Positions 58,379 to 64,000 of a DNA stretch of 64,000 nt are shown piece by piece. The notes under the pieces are model-generated. The model ran no database searches, was not told the origin of the DNA, and was given only the letters and a program-made list of their open reading frames with translations. The translations under genes and the position numbers were made by a program. Every line of letters begins with the position of its first letter. Within the stretch, counting starts at the first letter, position 1. The stretch is from Nocardioides sp. zg-1230 (GTDB lineage Bacteria > Actinomycetota > Actinomycetes > Propionibacteriales > Nocardioidaceae), in the NCBI RefSeq assembly GCF_013155335.1, contig NZ_JABJQZ010000008.1, forward strand, positions 124,001-188,000, read 5' to 3'.

Positions 58379-59785
58379 ATGAGCGAAGCGCTGGCAGTCC
58401 GGGTGACAGGTGAGGTGGACGACCTCACCGCCTCCGGCCTGCTGGCGCTCGCGCGGGACCGGAAGGCGGCCGAGGAGCGCGCCGCCGCCGACCTTCTCGA
58501 GGTGGCGGCCCGGTGGGCGGACCTGCACCCGCCGGAGTCGATCCACCACGCCGCCTCCTTCTCCGTGCCGGCGGCGGGGTGGGAGCACGAGGAGCCCATC
58601 GCGGGCGAGGGATGCCCGCTAGTGGCGGAGTTCTGCGTGGCCGAGCTCGGCGGCGTCCTCGGTGTCTCGACGGTCGCGGCGAAGAAGCTCATCGGCCACG
58701 CCCTCGAGCTGCGCCACCGGCTGCCGCGGCTGTGGGCCCAGGTCCACGCCGGTCGGGTGCCGGCGTGGAAGGCCCGAGCGGTCGCCGAGACCACCATCCA
58801 CTCCAGCCCCGCGCTCACGAAGGAGGCGGCCGGGTTCGTCGACGCGCAAGTCGCCGCCGTCGCCGGCCGGGTCGGTCCCGCCCAGCTCGACCGGCTCGTC
58901 GCCGAAGCCATCAGACTCTGCGACCTCGCTGAGGCTGACCGGACCGCCGATCCCGAGGACGGCTACCTCTACGTCGACCCGCGCCACGTCACCGTCGACA
59001 CCCGGGACGTGCACTACGCCGGCACCATGCGGGTGGAGGCCGAGCTCGGCATCGCCGACGCCCTCGACCTCGACCGCGCGCTCACGCAGGGCGCGGCGCA
59101 GCGGAAGGCGTTGGGGTCCACCGACACGTTGGACGTGCGCCGATCGCAGGCCCTCGGCGACCTCGCCCGCACCCAGACCGCACTCGATCTTGCAGGAGTC
59201 GGCGCTGACCCTCAGCGGTTGCCGGCCGCGCGGGAGGTTGTGCTCCACGCCCACTTCGACGCCGGCTTCTCCGGCGACACCACCGTGTTCGGTCCCACCG
59301 GACGCCTGGAGAAGGGCCAACGGCTGCTGCTGCTCGAGCAGGTGAAGTCGTGGTGCGCCGACACGCGCACCAAGGTCACCATCAAGCCCGTCATCGACCT
59401 CAACACCGCGCTCCACACCGACGCCTACCAGGTCCCGGACCGGATCCGCGAACAGGTCGTCCTTCGCGACCGCACGTGCGTGTTCCCGCACTGCACCCGC
59501 CCCGCCCGGCGAGCAGACGTCGACCACGTCATCCCCCATGACCCCGGCGCCGAAGCAGAATGCAGGCCCCAGCCCGGCCCCACGCAGACCGACAACCTCG
59601 CCGCCCTTTGCCGCGGCCACCACCGGCTCAAGACCCACTCGGCCTGGCGCTACGCGATGGTCGCACCCGGGGTGTTCGAGTGGACCAGCCCGCACGCGTA
59701 CCGCTACCGACGCGACAACACCGGCACCACCGCACTCGACCCCCCGGATGCTCCGCCCGGCATTCCCCGACCCCGTCGACCATGA
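58379..59785 (+). CDS. DUF222/HNH endonuclease-domain protein (13E12-repeat type)
   Basis: 468 residues. The N-terminal DUF222 region includes LGVSTVAAKKLIGHALELRHRLPRLW, GRVPAWKARAVAETTIH and the DVRRSQALGDLAR segment. The C-terminal HNH nuclease has VLRDRTCVFPHCTRPARRADVDHVIPHDPG followed by TDNLAALCRGHHRLKTH, with metal/catalytic D-H...N...H-H residues. These proteins occur in many copies in Nocardioides and Mycobacterium (13E12 family) and behave like selfish or repeated genes. A leaderless start is supported by TATAAT at 58366. Confidence 0.9.
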   Translation: MSEALAVRVTGEVDDLTASGLLALARDRKAAEERAAADLLEVAARWADLHPPESIHHAASFSVPAAGWEHEEPIAGEGCPLVAEFCVAELGGVLGVSTVAAKKLIGHALELRHRLPRLWAQVHAGRVPAWKARAVAETTIHSSPALTKEAAGFVDAQVAAVAGRVGPAQLDRLVAEAIRLCDLAEADRTADPEDGYLYVDPRHVTVDTRDVHYAGTMRVEAELGIADALDLDRALTQGAAQRKALGSTDTLDVRRSQALGDLARTQTALDLAGVGADPQRLPAAREVVLHAHFDAGFSGDTTVFGPTGRLEKGQRLLLLEQVKSWCADTRTKVTIKPVIDLNTALHTDAYQVPDRIREQVVLRDRTCVFPHCTRPARRADVDHVIPHDPGAEAECRPQPGPTQTDNLAALCRGHHRLKTHSAWRYAMVAPGVFEWTSPHAYRYRRDNTGTTALDPPDAPPGIPRPRRP

Positions 59786-59986
59786 CCCCGCCCCGAACCC
59801 CCTGAGGAGCACCACGCAGGGGGCGAGAGGCATGTCCTGGTCCAACCCGCCGGCACTCAGGCCAGTGCACCGTCGCATGTCGTCTTCGCGCGCGTTCGCA
59901 GGTAGATACGGGTGGTACCTCATCGGCCTGTTCCAGACTGGCCTCGCCGCGATGTTCCTCCGCGCTTGGGAGGGACAACAGGATGG

Positions 59987-60368
59987 ATGGACAGCATCAG
60001 CCTGCAACTCTCCGACCTTGACCACGTCGTCGTCACCCGCAATGGCGGGGTCGTCGTGCTCGACTCGAAGTCCGCACCGAAGTGACGGCCACCCCGGTTG
60101 TCGACATGACCCGTGCAGCAGCACGGGTCCGAGCCCGCGCACAGGCATTGGACCGCACTGTGCTGAAGTCGGAGCCCGGCCAGCGGGGCACGGGGTGCCG
60201 GACGAACACCACGTAGGCCGTGTTCACTTCCTCGAACGGCGGCCGGTTGAGGGAATGGTTGCACCAGTTGCCGCCATCACCGGTGTCCGAAGAGGCGGCG
60301 CAGGACTTCCTGAAGAAGCTGACTGACTGGAGGGACCGGTCGCCCGCCGCGCGCGTGACGCACTCGGC
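59987..60368 (+). pseudogene. Remnant of a NERD-domain protein
   Basis: Three frames carry successive pieces of one gene. At 59987-60085 a 32-codon piece, MDSISLQLSDLDHVVV... with GGVVVLDSK, is the core of the nuclease-related NERD domain (D-H-V-V-V...G...V-x-D-S-K). After a frame change, MTRAAARVRARAQALDRTVLK resembles the helix that follows. After another change, NGGRLREWLHQLPPSPVSEE, EAAQDFLKKLTDWRDRSP resembles the C-terminal end. Internal deletions and at least two frameshifts make it inactive. The last piece is in frame with the following histidine kinase, which can mislead start prediction. Confidence 0.6.
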
Positions 60369-60414
60369 CATCCGGCCGATCCGGCGTACCCCCGCCGGGC
60401 ACTACCGTGCTGGC

Positions 60415-61560
60415 GTGCTCACCCGCGTCCGGTCAATGGTCCTGTCCGTGTGGCGGTTGCCCGCTGCGCCGGACGCCCGCCCGCCCGGAGGTCTCGACTA
60501 TGCCTTCGTGGCAGTGGTGGCCGCCCTGGCCGTGGTGGAAGTCGCGGTGCTGCGCACGGACCTGCCGTACCGCTGGCTGTCGCTCGCCGGCTTCCTGGCG
60601 TGGCTGCCCACGCTGCTGGTGCGCCGGACCATGCCGCTGTTGACGGTGTCGGTCTTCGCGGCGGTGGTGATGGCACTGCTTGTGGTCACGTCGACCACGG
60701 CGGGGCCGGCGCCCGGCGACCTCAACACCGCCGTCGTGGGACTCCTCATCCCCTACAGCCTCACCCGGTGGGCGTCGGGCGCCGGCGCCGCTGAGGGCCT
60801 CACCCTCTTCTTCGTCGTGGCGAGCACCTCGCTGGCGTCGCAGGACGTCTCGACCGCCGACCGCATCGGCGGCACCGCGGTCGTCGTGGCCGCCGTCGCG
60901 CTGGGCGCCGCCGTCCGCGCACGGGCGATGTTGCGCACGCGCCAGCTCGACGACGTACGGCAGCAGGAGCGGGAGCGCCTGGCCCGCGACCTGCACGACA
61001 CCGTGGCCCACCACCTCACGGCGATCGCGATCAGCGCGCAGGCGGGACTCGCGGTCGCCGACCGTGAGCCAGACGCGGCCACCGACGCCCTGCGTCGCAT
61101 CGACGAGGAGGCGACGCGCACGCTGGCCGAGACGCGGAAGGTGCTGCGGATGCTCCGCACCGACGACGAGCCACCGGTGCAACCGTTGGACGACCTCCTC
61201 GGCCTGGCGAGCGACGGGCCCGGGCCGGTGGTCACGGTTGACGTCGACGTCCACCTCGACGACCTGACCCCGACGGTCGCGGCCGCCCTCCAGCGCATCG
61301 CGCAGGAGGCTGTCGCCAACGCGCGCAGGCACGCCCGGGACACCACACTGGTCGAGGTGCGGGTCACCCGGGAGCGGGACTGCGTCACGCTGGCCGTGAC
61401 CGACGACGGACGGGGGTCGGCGGGCAGCGGTGACGGCTTCGGCATCGCCGGCATGACCGAGCGGGCAGCCCTGCTCGGCGGCCGTCTCGAGGCCGGGCCG
61501 CTGGCACCGGCGGCCGGCTGGCGCGTGACCGCGCGCCTCCCGCTGGAGGAGGGCCGATGA
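60415..61560 (+). CDS. NarL-type sensor histidine kinase
   Basis: 381 residues. Five to six membrane segments fill the first 170 residues (YAFVAVVAALAVVEVAVL, SLAGFLAWLPTLLV, LLTVSVFAAVVMALLVV, TAVVVAAVALGAAV). Then HisKA_3 with the phospho-acceptor in ERERLARDLHDTVAHHLTAI and a HATPase with AQEAVANARRHA and DDGRGSAGSGDGFGIAGM. GTG at 60415 with TACCGT six bases upstream suggests a leaderless start; earlier in-frame starts fall in the NERD remnant. Its stop overlaps the response regulator start (ATGA). Confidence 0.9.
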   Translation: MLTRVRSMVLSVWRLPAAPDARPPGGLDYAFVAVVAALAVVEVAVLRTDLPYRWLSLAGFLAWLPTLLVRRTMPLLTVSVFAAVVMALLVVTSTTAGPAPGDLNTAVVGLLIPYSLTRWASGAGAAEGLTLFFVVASTSLASQDVSTADRIGGTAVVVAAVALGAAVRARAMLRTRQLDDVRQQERERLARDLHDTVAHHLTAIAISAQAGLAVADREPDAATDALRRIDEEATRTLAETRKVLRMLRTDDEPPVQPLDDLLGLASDGPGPVVTVDVDVHLDDLTPTVAAALQRIAQEAVANARRHARDTTLVEVRVTRERDCVTLAVTDDGRGSAGSGDGFGIAGMTERAALLGGRLEAGPLAPAAGWRVTARLPLEEGR

Positions 61561-62201
61561 CGCTGCGCGTGCTGGTGGCCGACGACCAGGAGATCGTGCG
61601 CACCGGGCTGGCGATGATCCTCGACGCCCAGGACGGCATCGAGGTCGTCGCCACGGCCGTCGACGGCCACGACGCCGTCGAGCAGGCGCGGGCGCTGCGT
61701 CCCGACGTGTGCCTGCTCGACATCCGCATGCCCCGGCTCAACGGCATCGAGGCGACCCGCGCGCTCGCCGGCCCGGACGTCGCCGACCCGATGGCGGTGG
61801 TCGTGGTGACGACCTTCGACCTCGACGACTACGTCTACGGCGCGCTCCTCGCCGGCGCGCGGGGCTTCCTGCTCAAGGACTGCGGGCCGCAGCTGCTCAC
61901 CCATGCGGTGCGCGCCGCGGCGGACGGCGGCTCCCTGATCGCCCCCACCGTGACCACCCGCCTGCTCCGGACCTTCGCGGGCCGCGACACTCCCCCGCAG
62001 CCCGCCACGCCCCTGACGGAGCGCGAGGAGCAGGTGCTGGTCGCCGTCGCGCGCGGCCTGACCAACCACGAGGTCGCCGCCGAGCTCTACATCTCCCTCA
62101 GCACCGTCAAGACCCACATCGGTGCGCTGATGGCCAAGCTCGGCGTGCGCAACCGGGTCGAGCTCGCGCTGTGGGCCTACCAGGCCCGACGGCTCGACTG
62201 A
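61557..62201 (+). CDS. NarL/FixJ (LuxR-type) response regulator
   Basis: 214 residues, start overlapping the kinase stop. Receiver: LVADDQEIVRTGLAMIL, phospho-acceptor Asp in VCLLDIRMPRLNGIEA, VVVTTFD and GFLLKDCGPQ. LuxR-type HTH: LTEREEQVLVAVARGLTNHEVAAELYIS, STVKTHIGALMAKLGVRNRVE. Partner of the upstream kinase; the regulon is unknown. The end overlaps the convergent DUF2306 gene by 25 bases. Confidence 0.94.
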   Translation: MTLRVLVADDQEIVRTGLAMILDAQDGIEVVATAVDGHDAVEQARALRPDVCLLDIRMPRLNGIEATRALAGPDVADPMAVVVVTTFDLDDYVYGALLAGARGFLLKDCGPQLLTHAVRAAADGGSLIAPTVTTRLLRTFAGRDTPPQPATPLTEREEQVLVAVARGLTNHEVAAELYISLSTVKTHIGALMAKLGVRNRVELALWAYQARRLD

Positions 62202-62851
62202 CGCGTCTGCGACCGCCGCACCAACCACTCCGCGACGGCCAGGTTGAGCACCCACGCCAGACCCATCACGACGGCCTTCGGGTGGCCCGAGGGCTGCCCG
62301 ACGAGCGCGACGTACGGGCCGAGGAACAGCGCTTGGGTACCGGCGCCCTGCGCGACGGCGTACGCCCGCGCCATCCACCGCTGGTGCGTACGGACGTCGC
62401 GGCGGCGGATCGCGAGCAGGCCGAGCACCAGCCCGGCGACCATGACGGCCCCGAAGAGCAGGCGCAGCCACATCAGGGTGGTGTTGTCGTGGGTCGTAAG
62501 GTCGGAGAAGGCCGCCATCCACATCCCGCTCAGCCCACCCGCAACACCTGCCGGCACCAGCACCCGTCCGGTCCAGCGGTGCCAGCCCGGACGCCTGCGC
62601 CGGAAGGACGGCCAGAGCTGGAGCGCACCGAGGAGCAGGTACGCCGTGGCTCCGAAGATGTGGACGAGGATCGGTGCGGGCAGGTCGAAGAAGCGTGCGT
62701 TCTCGGCCGTGCGGCCACCCGACAGGTCGACCAGGCGGAAGACGCCTCCCAGGGACGGCACCACGGCGAGCGCCAGCAGGCTGGCCGGGATCCACCAGTC
62801 GCGGCGGGACCGCGTGGCACTGGCAGGGCGGGTTGCGGCGGTCGTCGTCAT
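62177..62851 (-). CDS. DUF2306-family membrane protein
   Basis: 224 residues, start at 62851 (MTTTAATRP). Seven or so membrane segments with conserved histidines positioned as in the family: APILVHIFGATAYLLLGALQLWP, GWHRWTGRVLVPAG, DVRTHQRWMARAYAVAQGA. The pattern H...R-x-x-x-x-W-H-R-x-x-G...H-R-W-M suggests haem or metal binding, but function is unknown. Convergent with, and overlapping, the response regulator gene. Confidence 0.85.
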   Translation of the reverse strand: MTTTAATRPASATRSRRDWWIPASLLALAVVPSLGGVFRLVDLSGGRTAENARFFDLPAPILVHIFGATAYLLLGALQLWPSFRRRRPGWHRWTGRVLVPAGVAGGLSGMWMAAFSDLTTHDNTTLMWLRLLFGAVMVAGLVLGLLAIRRRDVRTHQRWMARAYAVAQGAGTQALFLGPYVALVGQPSGHPKAVVMGLAWVLNLAVAEWLVRRSQTRQSSRRAW

Positions 62852-62908
62852 GCCGACGAGCCTCGCTTCGCCGGACGTACGACGCATCGGCCCGCGGGCC
62901 GGCGCGGG

Positions 62909-64000
62909 TCAGCCGATCGGCCGAGACACCGCCGACGCCTCCAGCGCGGCGATCAGGGTGCGGGCGTCGTGGGGACCGACGTGGCGGGTGTCGCCGACGA
63001 AGAAGGTCGGGGTGCCGCGTACGCCGCTCTCCTCCGCCGAGGCGACGTCCTGGGCGACGTGCCGGGCGAGGTCGTCGTCGTCGAGGTCGCGGAGGAACTG
63101 CTCCACGTCGAGGTCGAGCTCGGCGGCGTAGCCGGCGAGGTCCTCCAGCTCGAGCTCGTCCTGGTGGGCGAAGAGCACGTCGTGCATGTCCCAGTAGCGG
63201 CCCTGGCGTGCCGCCGCCTCGGCGCCCAGCGCCGCCAGCTCGGCGTGCGGGTGCACCGGCAGCGGCAGGTGCCGGGTGACGTAGCGCAGCCGGTCGCCGA
63301 AGTGCGCGCGGAGCTCCTTGCCGACACCGCTGACCCGGGCGCAGAACGGGCACTCGAAGTCGAGGTACTCCACGAGGGTCAGCGGGGCGTCGACCGGACC
63401 CGCGACGTGGTCGCGCGCCGGGTCGACCGGCCGGCTGAGGTGGGTCGGCAAGGCGGCGTCGCGCTGGCCGAGGAAGCGGGCGGCGAAGCGGAAGGCCAGC
63501 CAGCCGGCCAGGCTCGCGAGGGCCGCGGCGAGCAGGACTCCGACGCGGGCCTGGTCCTGGAGCCGGGACGACTCGAACGCCAGGCTGATGATGAGGAGCG
63601 ACACGGTGAAGCCGATGCCGGAGAGCGCGCCACCGGCCAGCGTGTGGCCCAGCCCGACTCCCTGCGGCAGCCGGCCCCAGCCCAGGCGCACGCTCGCCCA
63701 GGCGCCGGCGAAGATGCCCAGCGCCTTGCCGACGACGAGCCCGAGCACGATGCCCCACATCAGCCGCGAACCGAGGGCGTCGCCGAGGACGCCGTCGCGC
63801 AGGTCCACCCCGGCGTTGGCGAGCGCGAAGACGGGTACGACGACGTGGCTGGTGGGGGTGTGCAACGCCTCCTGCAGGCGTTCGTTGACCGAGATCGCGC
63901 GGGTCAGTGACCGGCGTGCGGCCCGCTGTACCCCGGGCATCGGCGACTGCCGGAACGCGCGGAAGCTGCGAGCGGCGTCCTCCACGTCGGAGCGGCGCGG
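62909..64000 (-). CDS. nhaA: NhaA Na+/H+ antiporter fused to a DsbA-like thioredoxin domain (partial, N-terminus outside window)
   Basis: At least 363 residues visible; the frame is still open at the window edge. The first 190 residues are the C-terminal half of NhaA (TSHVVVPVFALANAGVDL, GIVLGLVVGKALGIFAGAW, GGALSGIGFTVSLLIISLAF). The rest is a DsbA/thioredoxin domain: LVEYLDFECPFCARVSGV with the active site CPFC, HLPLPVHPHAELAALGAEAAARQG, and cis-Pro in GVRGTPTFFVGDTRHVG. Such fusions are known in actinobacteria; they suggest thiol-redox control or an extracytoplasmic oxidoreductase tethered to the antiporter. Confidence 0.93.
   Translation of the reverse strand, partial: PRRSDVEDAARSFRAFRQSPMPGVQRAARRSLTRAISVNERLQEALHTPTSHVVVPVFALANAGVDLRDGVLGDALGSRLMWGIVLGLVVGKALGIFAGAWASVRLGWGRLPQGVGLGHTLAGGALSGIGFTVSLLIISLAFESSRLQDQARVGVLLAAALASLAGWLAFRFAARFLGQRDAALPTHLSRPVDPARDHVAGPVDAPLTLVEYLDFECPFCARVSGVGKELRAHFGDRLRYVTRHLPLPVHPHAELAALGAEAAARQGRYWDMHDVLFAHQDELELEDLAGYAAELDLDVEQFLRDLDDDDLARHVAQDVASAEESGVRGTPTFFVGDTRHVGPHDARTLIAALEASAVSRPIG

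Noticed and set aside
60220..60414. Longer N-terminus for the NarL-type histidine kinase
   Set aside because: These codons match the end of a decayed NERD protein, and a -10-like TACCGT precedes the GTG at 60415, which fits a leaderless start.
60753..63758. A 1001-codon minus-strand open frame
   Set aside because: It crosses the NarL-type kinase and regulator, DUF2306 and NhaA-DsbA genes and consists of Arg/Pro/Ala-rich sequence without motifs.
1..64000. CRISPR arrays, rRNA operons, insertion sequences and a replication origin
   Set aside because: I saw no regularly spaced repeats, rRNA sequence, transposase gene or DnaA-box cluster.

Overview
The window is very GC-rich. It has tightly packed operons with 1-4 base start/stop overlaps, frequent GTG/TTG starts, many lipobox lipoproteins, TAnnnT-type leaderless starts and DUF222-HNH, DUF5709 and bioYMN-type genes. 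Together these point to an actinobacterium, most likely Nocardioidaceae (Nocardioides-like). That placement is inference; no rRNA is present.

Layout. (1) 1-6293, chromosome: a pentose (probably xylose) cassette on the minus strand: xylulokinase, ROK repressor with an XylR-type operator, ABC ATPase, permease and a partial binding protein. (2) About 6353-36103: an integrative, probably mobilizable, element of about 29.7 kb inserted in the 3' half of tRNA-Glu(CTC). Its limits are two near-identical 47-bp copies of the tRNA 3' half (6353-6399 and 36057-36103). The right end carries a MobF relaxase, an excisionase-like HTH protein and a tyrosine integrase. The cargo comprises a MerB-like gene with an in-frame TGA, an anti-sigma-type ATPase, two secreted proteins (RTX-like, GH16), a five-gene peptide ABC transporter continuing into a Kelch lipoprotein, a P-loop regulator and a flavin oxidoreductase, a response regulator-histidine kinase-GerMN lipoprotein trio, several lipoproteins and membrane proteins, and a PRC-barrel protein. 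No conjugation machinery was seen, so it looks like an IME rather than a complete ICE. (3) 36063-64000, chromosome: tRNA-Glu, tRNA-Gln, CAAX protease, gltX, FAH-family enzyme and a PLP decarboxylase; then DNA/sulfotransferase/pentapeptide genes; a bioQ-bioYMN biotin uptake locus with two operators; amidase; FMN reductase with a TetR regulator; DUF305 lipoprotein divergent from an LVIVD protein; cimA behind an isoleucine-codon leader peptide and terminator; secreted M43 protease; Ser/Thr kinase; DksA/TraR zinc protein; HNH protein; a broken NERD gene; a NarL-type two-component pair; and an NhaA-DsbA fusion running off the end.

The observations most worth checking are: the MerB-like gene, whose TGA is followed 12 bases later by a 7-bp hairpin with a GGTC loop, as in a bacterial SECIS element (candidate selenoprotein); the integrase whose reading frame crosses the attachment site, so its C-terminus differs between the integrated and excised states; and the cimA leader-peptide attenuator. 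Everything here was read by eye; no database search was run.
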